Assembly (NCBI GenBank): GCA_002491905.1
Contig: DKWV01000037.1
Location: 1-34,668, forward strand
From: Lachnospiraceae bacterium UBA7143
GTDB taxonomy: Bacteria; Bacillota; Clostridia; Lachnospirales; Lachnospiraceae
Direction of reading: 5' to 3'
DNA: 34,668 bases
Made by a program: the position numbers and the translations under genes. Under the pieces are notes generated by a model. It saw only the letters and a list, made by a program, of their open reading frames with translations. It had not been told where the DNA came from and did no database searches. Positions 1-8,104 of the stretch are shown in pieces. Each line of letters opens with the position of its first letter. The stretch's first letter is position 1.

Positions 1-57
1 GGTGTAAGGCGCATGATTCCTTCTTTTATGGATTTTCAGAAGGTTTTACAGTGGGAA

Positions 58-85
58 AGGGCATCTGGTTGGATGCTCTTTTTTT
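58..85 (+). terminator. Intrinsic terminator of the gene left of the window
   Basis: An 8-bp stem (AGGGCATC with GATGCTCT, one G-U pair) closes a 6-base loop and runs into seven T. It separates relA from whatever lies upstream. Bases 1-57 hold nothing I can identify; a TAA at 5-7 could end an upstream gene, but too little is visible to say. Confidence 0.8.
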
Positions 86-125
86 GCTTCAAATATATGT
101 AGAGAGTAAATTATTTTGATTTATC

Positions 126-154
126 TTGCAAATAATAGGAGAATGGCGTAAAAT
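126..154 (+). promoter_or_regulatory. Probable sigma-A promoter of relA
   Basis: TTGCAA at 126-131 and TAAAAT at 149-154 are separated by 17 bases, close to the sigma-A consensus. It lies after the upstream terminator and 46 bases before the relA start, so relA and the hydrolase behind it probably form their own transcription unit. Confidence 0.55.
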
Positions 155-200
155 TTCTAATATGTAATATTATGTAATCCGATAAGGGTTTGGTGAATAT

Positions 201-2516
201 ATGGCGACAGAAGAAAAGACGGAACTGGTTTTTGACGACGGCAGAATTGAATCAATAGAGGAATTTCAGACTCCGGGAGAGCTCTACGGGGAGCTTATTG
301 TTCGTGTGCGCAAATATCACCCTTCGACAGACATCAGCCTGATCAGAAACGCATACCGGGTCGCGTCCGAAGCCCATAGCGGACAGACGCGTAAATCCGG
401 TGAACCTTATATCATCCATCCCCTTTGTGTGGCGATTATCCTGGCGGATCTGGAAATGGATAAGGAAACCATCGTTGCGGGGCTTCTCCATGACGTGGTG
501 GAGGATACCATCATGACGGATGCGCAGATCGGCGAGCAGTTCGGCGATGATGTGGCGCTTCTTGTGGATGGCGTCACAAAGCTGGATAAGCTGAACTTTC
601 ATGGGGAACACGGAAATTATGATAAGGATACGGAGAAGCTGGAGCGGCAGGCCGAGAATCTGCGTAAGATGTTTCTCGCTATGGCGAAGGATATCCGCGT
701 CATACTGATTAAGCTGGCGGACCGTCTGCACAATATGCGGACATTGCAGCATATGCGTCCCGAGAAACAGCAGGAAATTGCCAGGGAGACGCTTGACATT
801 TATTCTCCGATCGCCCAGCGCCTGGGTATATCGAAAATAAAGGTGGAATTAGACGACCTGTCATTAAAGTATCTGGAGCCCGAGGCATATTATGATCTGG
901 TGGATAAGATTGCCGTCAGAAAGAGCGAGCGGGAGCGCTACATTCAGGCCATTGTGGACGAGGTCAGCGTGCACATCAAAAACGCCGGCATCAAGGCGCA
1001 GATTGACGGCCGTATCAAACATTTTTTCAGTATATATAAGAAAATGAAGAACCAGAACAAGTCCATAGACCAGATCTATGACCTGTTTGCGGTGCGTATC
1101 ATTGTGGATACGGTGAAGGACTGCTACGCCGCGCTGGGTGTGATCCACGAGATGTATAAGCCGATTCCGGGTCGTTTCAAAGATTATATTGCCATGCCGA
1201 AGGCGAATATGTACCAGTCCCTCCACACCACGCTGATCGGTGTAAGCGGCCAGCCTTTTGAGATTCAGATCCGCACTTATGAGATGCACAAGGCGGCGGA
1301 GTACGGTATCGCGGCCCATTGGAAGTACAAGGAAGCCTCCGACGGGAAAAAGGTGGAGACGCAGGAGGAGGAGAAGCTTGTCTGGCTGCGGCAGATACTG
1401 GAGTGGCAGCAGGACCTGTCGGATAATAAGGAGTTTTTGAATCTCTTAAAGGATGACCTGAACCTTTTTGCCGACACGGTATTCTGCTTCACGCCAACGG
1501 GGGACGTGAAGAGTCTGCCGGCAGGTTCCACACCGATCGACTTTGCCTACAGTGTGCACAGTGCGGTGGGGAATAAAATGATCGGCGCGAGAGTCAACGG
1601 CAAGCTTGTGACGATAGACTATGAGATCAAGAACGGCGACCGGGTGGAGATTATGACTTCCCAGAACTCCAAGGGGCCCAGCCGCGACTGGCTGAATGTG
1701 GTAAAGAGCACCCAGGCCAAGAATAAAATCAACCAGTGGTTTAAGAACGAACTGAAGGAAGATAATATCGTAAAGGGACGGGAGCTGATTTACAGCTACT
1801 GTAAGGCGAAATCCATCAATAGCGCAAATATCCTGACGCCACAGTACGAGGAGGCCGTCATGAAAAAATACGGTTTCCAGAATTGGGAATCTGTGCTGGC
1901 GGCGGTGGGACACGGTGCCCTCAAGGAGGGGCAGGTCGTCAACCGCATGTGTGAACTCTATGAAAGGGATCACAAAAGAGAGATGACCGATGCCGAGGTG
2001 ATGGCGGAGATTGAGGATAATATCCAGATCAACCGAAACCGGCCGGGCAAGAGTAACAGTGCCATTGTAGTGAAGGGCATTCATGACGTGGCCGTCCGTT
2101 TCTCCAAGTGCTGCAGTCCCGTGCCGGGAGACGAGATCGTAGGTTTTGTCACGAGGGGACGAGGTATTTCCATCCACCGGACAGACTGTGTGAATCTGCT
2201 GAATCTGCCGGAGATAGACAGAAACAGGCTGATTGATGCGGAGTGGCAGCAGACGGAAGGGGAGGAGAATGGCGGGAAGTATCTGGTGGAGATCAATATT
2301 TACGCCAACAACAGGAACGGTCTGCTGGCCGACGTGTCGAGGGCGCTGACGGAGAAGGGGATTGATATTCTGGCGCTGAATACCCGGGTGAACAAGCAGG
2401 GGACGGCGACTATCATGGTCAGCTTTGAGATCGGGGGCAGGGAAGAACTGCAGCGGATCATTGATAAACTCAGGACTATTGAGAGCATCATTGACATTGA
2501 GAGAACAACTGGATGA
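201..2516 (+). CDS. relA: Bifunctional (p)ppGpp synthetase/hydrolase, RelA/SpoT family
   Basis: This 771-residue protein has the full long-Rel layout and the usual length for the family. It makes and degrades the alarmone (p)ppGpp during the stringent response, bound to stalled ribosomes. An HD hydrolase domain fills about residues 45-200, with HD at 97-98 and ED at 101-102. The synthetase domain follows at about 250-370 and carries RFKD at 325-328. That basic motif is typical of bifunctional Rel enzymes, where synthetase-only RelA has an acidic version, so both activities are expected. A TGS domain (about 425-487), a Cys-rich conserved segment (FSKCCSPVPGDE, about 630-645) and a C-terminal ACT domain (about 695-771) complete the regulatory half. 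The ATG at 201 has only a weak ribosome binding site (GGTGA). The stop is 26 bases before the next start, suggesting co-transcription with the hydrolase. Confidence 0.96.
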   Translation: MATEEKTELVFDDGRIESIEEFQTPGELYGELIVRVRKYHPSTDISLIRNAYRVASEAHSGQTRKSGEPYIIHPLCVAIILADLEMDKETIVAGLLHDVVEDTIMTDAQIGEQFGDDVALLVDGVTKLDKLNFHGEHGNYDKDTEKLERQAENLRKMFLAMAKDIRVILIKLADRLHNMRTLQHMRPEKQQEIARETLDIYSPIAQRLGISKIKVELDDLSLKYLEPEAYYDLVDKIAVRKSERERYIQAIVDEVSVHIKNAGIKAQIDGRIKHFFSIYKKMKNQNKSIDQIYDLFAVRIIVDTVKDCYAALGVIHEMYKPIPGRFKDYIAMPKANMYQSLHTTLIGVSGQPFEIQIRTYEMHKAAEYGIAAHWKYKEASDGKKVETQEEEKLVWLRQILEWQQDLSDNKEFLNLLKDDLNLFADTVFCFTPTGDVKSLPAGSTPIDFAYSVHSAVGNKMIGARVNGKLVTIDYEIKNGDRVEIMTSQNSKGPSRDWLNVVKSTQAKNKINQWFKNELKEDNIVKGRELIYSYCKAKSINSANILTPQYEEAVMKKYGFQNWESVLAAVGHGALKEGQVVNRMCELYERDHKREMTDAEVMAEIEDNIQINRNRPGKSNSAIVVKGIHDVAVRFSKCCSPVPGDEIVGFVTRGRGISIHRTDCVNLLNLPEIDRNRLIDAEWQQTEGEENGGKYLVEINIYANNRNGLLADVSRALTEKGIDILALNTRVNKQGTATIMVSFEIGGREELQRIIDKLRTIESIIDIERTTG

Positions 2517-2542
2517 AAAAACGGAAACATGAGGAGCGGAGC

Positions 2543-3175
2543 ATGTCAGATTTAAAAATAGGAAGGCTGATGCTGGGCATCTGCCAGACAAACTGTTATT
2601 TTGTGTACAGGGAGGGGACGAAGGATGTGATTTTCTTCGACCCTGCGGACAAAGGTGATTATATCTATGAGACGCTGCAGGGAAAAGGCTTTCAGGTGAA
2701 GGGGATTCTTTTGACCCACGCCCATTTTGACCATATCTGGGGATGCAACAGGCTGCGGGAACTTTCGGGCGCGCCGATTTATGCCTATGAGGAGGAAAAA
2801 CCACTCTGCGAGGATGCGGTTACCAATGTTTCTGACCAGGTGGGACGCCCTTACACGGTGATTCCCGACAGATATCTGAAGGAGAATGAGGAGATCACGA
2901 TCGCGGGCATGACCTGTAAGTTGATTGCAACACCGGGACATACGGTGGGGAGCTGCTGTTATTATTTTGAGGAGGCGGGCATACTCGTTGCGGGAGATAC
3001 GCTCTTTCAGGAATCCGTGGGCAGGACGGATCTGGCAACGGGCAGTATGAGCGCACTGACCAGATCGGTTAAAGACAAGCTGTTTAAACTGCCGGATGAG
3101 ACAAAGGTTTATCCGGGCCACGGGGAATCGACGACCATCGGACACGAGAAGGAGTATAACCCTTTTGTACAGTGA
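2543..3175 (+). CDS. Metallo-beta-lactamase-fold hydrolase, glyoxalase II-like (YcbL type)
   Basis: This 210-residue soluble hydrolase has the metal-binding HxHxDH motif as HAHFDH at residues 59-64. Further ligands are seen in TPGHT, in AGDTLF (bridging Asp) and in the C-terminal PGHG. This pattern and length match the small glyoxalase II-like group that often follows relA in Clostridia. The group is thought to cleave thioesters such as lactoyl-thiols, but the substrate here is unproven. I chose the ATG at 2543 because GAGGAG lies 6 bases upstream. A longer frame begins at the ATG at 2513, inside the end of relA, but has no good ribosome binding site and adds only a basic tail. Confidence 0.9.
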   Translation: MSDLKIGRLMLGICQTNCYFVYREGTKDVIFFDPADKGDYIYETLQGKGFQVKGILLTHAHFDHIWGCNRLRELSGAPIYAYEEEKPLCEDAVTNVSDQVGRPYTVIPDRYLKENEEITIAGMTCKLIATPGHTVGSCCYYFEEAGILVAGDTLFQESVGRTDLATGSMSALTRSVKDKLFKLPDETKVYPGHGESTTIGHEKEYNPFVQ

Positions 3176-3271
3176 CGGGAAAGAAGAATAGAAATGGGCA
3201 AAGGATGGGCGACTGCAGGGACTGCGGATCGCCTATCTCGGCGTAACGAGCGTAAAGTTGGGGAATGAAGG

Positions 3272-4033
3272 ATGGAAGAACGGATACAGACGGCAGCGGA
3301 AGGCGGGCTGCAGATCCTGAACCGGGACATAATCAAATACATGGCGATGTTTACCATGCTTTTAAACCACATCGCGCATATGTTTCTGACAAAGGGGACG
3401 CCGGTCTATGAAATTTTGGAGGACATTGGCTTTTTTACCGCGCCGGTGATGTGTTTTTTCCTTGTGGAAGGGTACGGTTACACGCGCTCAAAGCGCAAGT
3501 ATGGGCTGCGGCTTCTTCTGTTTGCTGCGCTCTCTCAGATTCCCTTTCAACTGGCTTTTGGCAGTCAGGGGATGAATATGATCTACACGCTGCTCTGCTG
3601 TTTCCTGATTCTGGTGGTGATGGAGAAGGTCGCAAGTCCGATGCTGCAGTCGACGCTTTGCGCGCTGCTCACGATGGCGACGGTGATCGGCGACTGGCCG
3701 CTAATCGCGCCGGTTCTCACGATTCTGCTGGCGAACGGTGCGGGGAGCAGAAAGAAGCAGGCGCTGGGTTTTGGCGCGTCGTATCTTCTCTTTTCGGCGT
3801 TGAACGTACAGAACTATATGTTCGGTGAGCAGGGGAATTGGACTGTTTACGCTGTTTTTCACAGTCTGCTTTCGGGGTTAGGCATATTGGCGGCGGCGGT
3901 GGCAGTGCTTGTACTGTACAACGGGAAGCGGGCGCGGAGAGGCAGAAATTTTGCAAAATGGTTTTTCTACATTTTTTATCCGGTGCATCTCCTTGTATTG
4001 TATATGATCAAAATGAGTTTACATAATATGTAG
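3272..4033 (+). CDS. TraX-family integral membrane protein
   Basis: This 253-residue, strongly hydrophobic protein opens with a short polar head. The segment from about residue 19 (LNRDIIKYMAMFTMLLNHIA) is the characteristic start of the TraX family, and about seven or eight membrane helices follow. The founder TraX acetylates F-pilin, and chromosomal relatives in Firmicutes are presumed membrane acyltransferases of unknown substrate. No conjugation genes are nearby, so a pilin role is unlikely here. GGGGA at 3260-3264 sits 7 bases before the ATG. The 96-base gap after the hydrolase shows no convincing terminator or promoter, so it may be read through from relA. Confidence 0.82.
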   Translation: MEERIQTAAEGGLQILNRDIIKYMAMFTMLLNHIAHMFLTKGTPVYEILEDIGFFTAPVMCFFLVEGYGYTRSKRKYGLRLLLFAALSQIPFQLAFGSQGMNMIYTLLCCFLILVVMEKVASPMLQSTLCALLTMATVIGDWPLIAPVLTILLANGAGSRKKQALGFGASYLLFSALNVQNYMFGEQGNWTVYAVFHSLLSGLGILAAAVAVLVLYNGKRARRGRNFAKWFFYIFYPVHLLVLYMIKMSLHNM

Positions 4034-4119
4034 TTGCCGCGCTGGATTTTGCAGGCGCAGATAAGGGGTTGGTTTACATAACACATAAATCGGCGGACCG
4101 AAAAGAAAGGTTTACATAA
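4018..4119 (+). repeat. Three copies of TTTACATAA around the TraX/VWA gap
   Basis: TTTACATAA occurs at 4018-4026 (the end of the TraX gene), 4073-4081 and 4111-4119. The last two share the longer GGTTTACATAA. The first is part of a perfect dyad, TACATA-A-TATGTA. The third ends one base before the possible start of the VWA gene. This could be a binding site for a regulator of the downstream operon; no function is known to me. Confidence 0.5.
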
Positions 4120-4120
4120 T

Positions 4121-5458
4121 TTGTTGATGCAGGCAACAGAAAAGAGAGCGAAAGGACGGTTTGGTGTGGGTGCACAGGAAACTCCTGACAGACAACAGAA
4201 GATAGAGGGTTTAGCGGAGGAAATTCTGCGGCTTGCCCATGACGGCCTTCTCATTAACATGCGGTTTCTGGATGTGGCGCTTTCGAAACTTAAGCTGGAG
4301 TGCAGGCAGCAGACAGGCGCGCATCTGTTTGATGGGATGACTCTGTACTATGACCCGGTGCGGCTGCTTCGGCAGTATAAGGTATCGCCGAACTATGCGG
4401 CGCGGCTCTATCTGCACACGCTTCTGCACTGTATCTTTTTCCACAGCAGTGCGACGGACAGATTGAACCGGCTGTATTGGGATATGGCCACGGACATTGC
4501 CGTGGAGAACACGATTTTGGACATCAATCTGCATCTGACCAGTCTGCAGTCGGACGACACGCTTAAGGATAGGCTGGAGATTTTGAAAAAACAGGCGGGC
4601 GGTCTGACGGCGGAGAAGATTTACCGGTATTTCCGGGTGGAAGAACCCTCCGAAAAGGCGGTGGAGGACTGGCATAGGCTGTGCCACTATGATGAGCATA
4701 TCTATTGGGACAGGCGGGAGGAGCTGGAACTGTCCCAGGAGGAATGGCGCAAGGTCAGCGAGCGCATCAAGGCGGATTTAAAGAGCTTCAGCCGTGATAA
4801 GAATAACGCGGAGAGCATGGAGCAGAATTTGAGGGAGGCCACAAGAGAGCGGTACGACTATGCGGACTTCTTAAAAAAATTCATGGTCATGGGCGAGTCC
4901 ATACAGGTCAACGACGACGAGTTTGACTATATCTATTACACTTACGGGCTGGACACCTACGGCAATATGCCGTTAGTAGAACCTTTGGAGTATAAGGACA
5001 GCAATAAGATCCGGGACTTTGTGATTGCGCTGGACACCTCCGCCTCCTGCCGGGGAGAGATTGTACAGGCTTTTTTGCAGAAAACTTACAATATCATGCA
5101 GGATGCGGAAAGCTTTTTTAGTAAGATCAATGTGCATATCATCCAGTGTGACAGCAAGGTGCAGCAGGATGTAAAGATCACGGAGCGGAAAGAGTTCGAC
5201 TTATTTTTGGAGCAGGGGAAGCTTACAGGCTTTGGCTCCACAGATTTTCGCCCGGTGTTCTCCTATGTGGAAAAACTGCGGGAGGAGGGAGAGCTTGCGC
5301 GGCTCAAAGGCCTGCTCTACTTTACCGACGGGTACGGGATTTACCCGGAACAGATGCCGGATTACGACGTGGCATTTGTATTTCTCCATGACGATGAGAA
5401 TGCGCCGAAGGTGCCGCCGTGGGCCATCCGGCTTGTCCTGGAGGAAGATGATTTTTGA
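4121..5458 (+). CDS. VWA-like protein with DUF2201-type putative metallopeptidase N-terminus
   Basis: The protein has up to 445 residues. The N-terminal half resembles the DUF2201 putative metallopeptidase region and carries HTLLH at about residues 99-103, followed by FFH to 108. This is where the family usually has an HExxH-like motif, so the catalytic Glu appears to be replaced by Thr. The C-terminal third is a von Willebrand A-like fold with a metal-binding DTSAS at 305-309, a later GSTDF and a TDG turn. Such proteins are partners of MoxR AAA+ ATPases, and the next gene encodes one. They are proposed to act in assembling or maturing other proteins. The start is uncertain: TTG at 4121 or 4124 fits GAAAGG (4105-4110), whereas ATG at 4127 is 16 bases away. 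Its stop lies 26 bases before the ATPase start. Confidence 0.82.
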   Translation: MLMQATEKRAKGRFGVGAQETPDRQQKIEGLAEEILRLAHDGLLINMRFLDVALSKLKLECRQQTGAHLFDGMTLYYDPVRLLRQYKVSPNYAARLYLHTLLHCIFFHSSATDRLNRLYWDMATDIAVENTILDINLHLTSLQSDDTLKDRLEILKKQAGGLTAEKIYRYFRVEEPSEKAVEDWHRLCHYDEHIYWDRREELELSQEEWRKVSERIKADLKSFSRDKNNAESMEQNLREATRERYDYADFLKKFMVMGESIQVNDDEFDYIYYTYGLDTYGNMPLVEPLEYKDSNKIRDFVIALDTSASCRGEIVQAFLQKTYNIMQDAESFFSKINVHIIQCDSKVQQDVKITERKEFDLFLEQGKLTGFGSTDFRPVFSYVEKLREEGELARLKGLLYFTDGYGIYPEQMPDYDVAFVFLHDDENAPKVPPWAIRLVLEEDDF

Positions 5459-5484
5459 GATTTGTGATAGGAGCGTACAGTGAT

Positions 5485-7002
5485 ATGAATATCAGGGATG
5501 CAAAGAATTACATCAAGGATTCGGTCAGGATTTATCTGAAAAAGGACGAGGAGGGGGAGTATCGGATTCCCGTTGTCAGACAGCGGCCGATTTTTCTGCT
5601 TGGCGCGCCGGGCATCGGAAAGACGGCGATTATGGAGCAGATTGCCCAAGAGCTGGGGATCGCTCTGGTATCTTATTCCATGACCCACCACACGAGACAG
5701 TCCGCGCTGGGGCTTCCCTTTATCGTGCATAAGGAGTATGAGGGAAAGGCATACGATGTGTCGGAGTACACCATGAGCGAGATTATCGCCTCCGTCTACG
5801 ATGTGATGGCGGAAAGCGGCATCCGGGAGGGGATCCTTTTTCTGGATGAGATCAACTGTGTTTCGGAGACGCTGGCGCCCTCCATGTTGCAGTTTCTGCA
5901 GTATAAGGTTTTCGGCAGACATCAGGTGCCGGAGGGCTGGGTCATCGTGACGGCGGGCAATCCGCCGGAATACAATAAGTCTGTGCGGGAGTTCGATATC
6001 GTGACGCTGGACCGGTTGAAGATATTGAAGGTGGAAGCGGACTATGCAGTCTGGCGGGAGTATGCTAAGGAGCGGGGCGTGCATACGGCGATCCTGAACT
6101 TCCTGGACATGAAAAAAGAGGACTTCTATCAGGTGGAGACCACGGTGAAGGGCAGAAGCTACATTACGGCCAGAGGCTGGGAGGATCTGTCCGAGATGCT
6201 GAAACTCTACGAGGAGGAGGAGATCCCGGTGGAGGAGTCCTTTGTGGGACAGTATCTGCGAAACGACCGGGTGGTCAAGGAGTTTACCGCATATTATGAC
6301 CTGTATCGGAAATATCAGAACGATTATAAGGCGGAAGAGATTTTGACTGGAATAGTCAGCGAACAGGCGAAGGATAAGGCGAGAAAAGCGGATTTCGATG
6401 AGCGGCTGTCCCTGATGGGGATGTTGATTGACAGGATGCAGCAGGATATCCGGGAAAATATGCTGGATTCACAGATTTTAAGCGAACTGATGAATCCCCT
6501 CAGGGCCTTGAAGGCGAAGGCGGAGGAGGGTCAGACGGTGCAGGAGCTTTCAGCACTTGCCGGGAAACAGGCGCAGGGCAGGCAGAAGTCGATGGAATCG
6601 CTGCAGAAGGCAGGCGCCCTGTCCGTGCGTGATAAGCGCCTGAACAGAGCCATAGCGGGATTTCTTTCTGACTGTGAAAAGACCCTGCGCCTTTCTGGGA
6701 CCGAGGACGGCATGACGGGTTTCCGGCGGGTGAAGGAACAGTTTGACGCCCGGGTTGCCGAGTATAAACAGGATACGGAGCGGGTGAAGGAGCGGATGCA
6801 TTTCCTCTTTCAGTTTGTGGAAGATACGTTTGGCTCCGGCAATGAGATGCTGATACTCGTGACAGAGTGTACGGTGCAGGCAGACTGTGCGAGATTTATC
6901 GGTCTTTATGGGTGTGAGGATTATCAGAGACACAACGAGGAACTGATGCTCACCGAGCGGGGGACGGAGCTGGCGGCCCGGATCGAGGAGTTAAATTTAT
7001 AA
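5485..7002 (+). CDS. MoxR-type AAA+ ATPase
   Basis: This 505-residue ATPase has the Walker A motif GAPGIGKT at residues 40-47, Walker B FLDEIN with D121-E122, and a sensor-1 region with TAGNPPEYN. The N-terminal 260 residues fit the MoxR branch. The C-terminal 240 residues are charged and probably helical, longer than in minimal MoxR proteins. MoxR enzymes pair with VWA proteins in chaperone-like assemblies, as RavA does with ViaA, and the VWA gene lies directly upstream. I prefer the ATG at 5485, preceded by GGAG at 5470-5473. A frame opening with TTG at 5455 would overlap the upstream stop and adds ten residues of no recognisable character. The natural client is unknown. Confidence 0.88.
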   Translation: MNIRDAKNYIKDSVRIYLKKDEEGEYRIPVVRQRPIFLLGAPGIGKTAIMEQIAQELGIALVSYSMTHHTRQSALGLPFIVHKEYEGKAYDVSEYTMSEIIASVYDVMAESGIREGILFLDEINCVSETLAPSMLQFLQYKVFGRHQVPEGWVIVTAGNPPEYNKSVREFDIVTLDRLKILKVEADYAVWREYAKERGVHTAILNFLDMKKEDFYQVETTVKGRSYITARGWEDLSEMLKLYEEEEIPVEESFVGQYLRNDRVVKEFTAYYDLYRKYQNDYKAEEILTGIVSEQAKDKARKADFDERLSLMGMLIDRMQQDIRENMLDSQILSELMNPLRALKAKAEEGQTVQELSALAGKQAQGRQKSMESLQKAGALSVRDKRLNRAIAGFLSDCEKTLRLSGTEDGMTGFRRVKEQFDARVAEYKQDTERVKERMHFLFQFVEDTFGSGNEMLILVTECTVQADCARFIGLYGCEDYQRHNEELMLTERGTELAARIEELNL

Positions 7003-7035
7003 GCGCATTGATTTGGGATTTTATAGAGGAAGACG

Positions 7036-7959
7036 ATGGAACAAAAAATAAAGCACGGGGAACTGGATATGCCGCAGGGCGTCCTGTCATATAAGACAGA
7101 CGGGGAGACAGCGGAGATTACGGGGTATCGCGGAAAGGATACGGCGCTTGCGGTGCCTCCTGCAATTGACGGCTGTGCCGTAACCCGCATCGGGAAGAAA
7201 GCTTTTTTGAGCAATAAGCTGTTGAAGGAGATTTCCCTGCCCGGGTCTGTGGAGCGGATCGACGATTGGGCTTTCGCTTACTGTGCGAAGCTTAAGCGGG
7301 TTAAGCTGCCCTATCACCGCATGGAGATCGGACAGGGGATTTTCAGGGACTGTTTCCTGCTGGAAGAGATCGTGGATGAGGACGCGGACGCGGGAGAGAA
7401 AAGGACTGCGGATACGGCTTTTCTTCTGGCGGCTGTTATGAGCAGACTTGACGCCTTTTATCTGTTTGACTTTGAGAGCGCGGGCTCTCCCGAATGGATC
7501 GCGCAGTGGGACGGACGGATGCAGACCCTGATGGAGAGAGGGGACGCGGAGGGGTTCTCCAAAATGCTGCTCTGCGGGGAAGAGGATTACGGCAGCAGGG
7601 AGAACAATCTGGACTATTACACGGAGCAGCGAAGAAGAGAGAAGGTGAGACTTTCCATGCTGCGGCTCATGCACGACTACGGGCTTAAGCAGGCTGTGCG
7701 GGAAAAACTGGAGCAGTATCTTCTCTCGCATGTGAAGGGATGTGAGACGGAGGAGACGTGGAGGGTGGTGCTGGAGGAATACGGGGATGATCTGCGCTAT
7801 TACCAGTTCCTGACAGGGCTCGGAGCCGTCACCCCGGAAAATTTCCAGCCCATGATGGAGGATATGGGGCAGTCCCACACCGAGATGAAGGCTTATCTGA
7901 TGAAATATCATGGAGAGCAGCACGGGCAGGAGGACGCTTTCGGCGCTTTTGCGCTGTGA
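7036..7959 (+). CDS. Small LRR_5 (BspA-type leucine-rich repeat) protein
   Basis: This 307-residue protein has no signal peptide or membrane segment. Residues about 30-115 hold three or four BspA-type leucine-rich repeats, for example ISLPGSVERIDDWAFAYC. The remaining 190 residues are charged and mostly helical, and I do not recognise them. GAGGA at 7026-7030 precedes the ATG by 5 bases, and the gap to the MoxR gene is only 33 bases, so the three genes probably form one operon. A repeat protein here could act as substrate adaptor for the MoxR/VWA pair; that is inference from position only. A weak terminator follows directly. Confidence 0.75.
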   Translation: MEQKIKHGELDMPQGVLSYKTDGETAEITGYRGKDTALAVPPAIDGCAVTRIGKKAFLSNKLLKEISLPGSVERIDDWAFAYCAKLKRVKLPYHRMEIGQGIFRDCFLLEEIVDEDADAGEKRTADTAFLLAAVMSRLDAFYLFDFESAGSPEWIAQWDGRMQTLMERGDAEGFSKMLLCGEEDYGSRENNLDYYTEQRRREKVRLSMLRLMHDYGLKQAVREKLEQYLLSHVKGCETEETWRVVLEEYGDDLRYYQFLTGLGAVTPENFQPMMEDMGQSHTEMKAYLMKYHGEQHGQEDAFGAFAL

Positions 7960-7960
7960 G

Positions 7961-7982
7961 GGTGCTTTTCGTACCTTTTCTT
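7961..7982 (+). terminator. Weak intrinsic terminator after the MoxR/VWA/LRR unit
   Basis: GGTGC at 7961-7965 pairs with GTACC at 7971-7975 (one G-U pair) around a TTTTC loop, followed by TTTTCTTT. The stem is only 5 bp, but it lies two bases behind the stop codon and just before the next promoter. Confidence 0.4.
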
Positions 7983-8009
7983 TACATGCCGAAAATACGA
8001 TGCTAGAAT
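7981..8009 (+). promoter_or_regulatory. Probable promoter of the AAA-nuclease gene
   Basis: TTTACA at 7981-7986 and TAGAAT at 8004-8009 are 17 bases apart, a good sigma-A match. Transcription would start near 8015-8017, exactly where the leader hairpin begins. Confidence 0.65.
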
Positions 8010-8014
8010 AGTGT

Positions 8015-8072
8015 GAGAAGTACTTCTAAAGCTCAGTAGCAGAGGCTGCTTCGCTAAGAAGTACTAAGTCTC
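8015..8072 (+). promoter_or_regulatory. Long hairpin at the 5' end of the AAA-nuclease leader
   Basis: The outer stem pairs GAGA plus AGTACTTCT (8015-8027) with AGAAGTACT (8057-8065) and TCTC (8069-8072), leaving a 3-base bulge. Inside it AGC/GCT and then AGCAG (8038-8042) with CTGCT (8046-8050) continue the helix to an AGG loop. No T-run follows, so it is not an ordinary terminator. The left arm also forms the perfect 12-bp palindrome AGAAGTACTTCT at 8016-8027. It could act as an RNA element (mRNA stability, translation control) or as a DNA operator over the start site. Confidence 0.6.
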
Positions 8073-8104
8073 ATACGGGAGCTGACGACTAATGGAGGAA
8101 TTAT

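Noticed and set aside
1446..2804. Long minus-strand open frame (452 codons) opposite relA and the hydrolase, and similar long antisense frames elsewhere
   Set aside because: It lies opposite well-recognised genes, has no family-like motifs and no ribosome binding site, and is best explained by codon bias of the + strand genes.
3272..4033. TraX-like gene as evidence of a conjugative element
   Set aside because: No relaxase, type IV secretion, integrase or att-like sequence is nearby; chromosomal TraX-family proteins are common in Clostridia.
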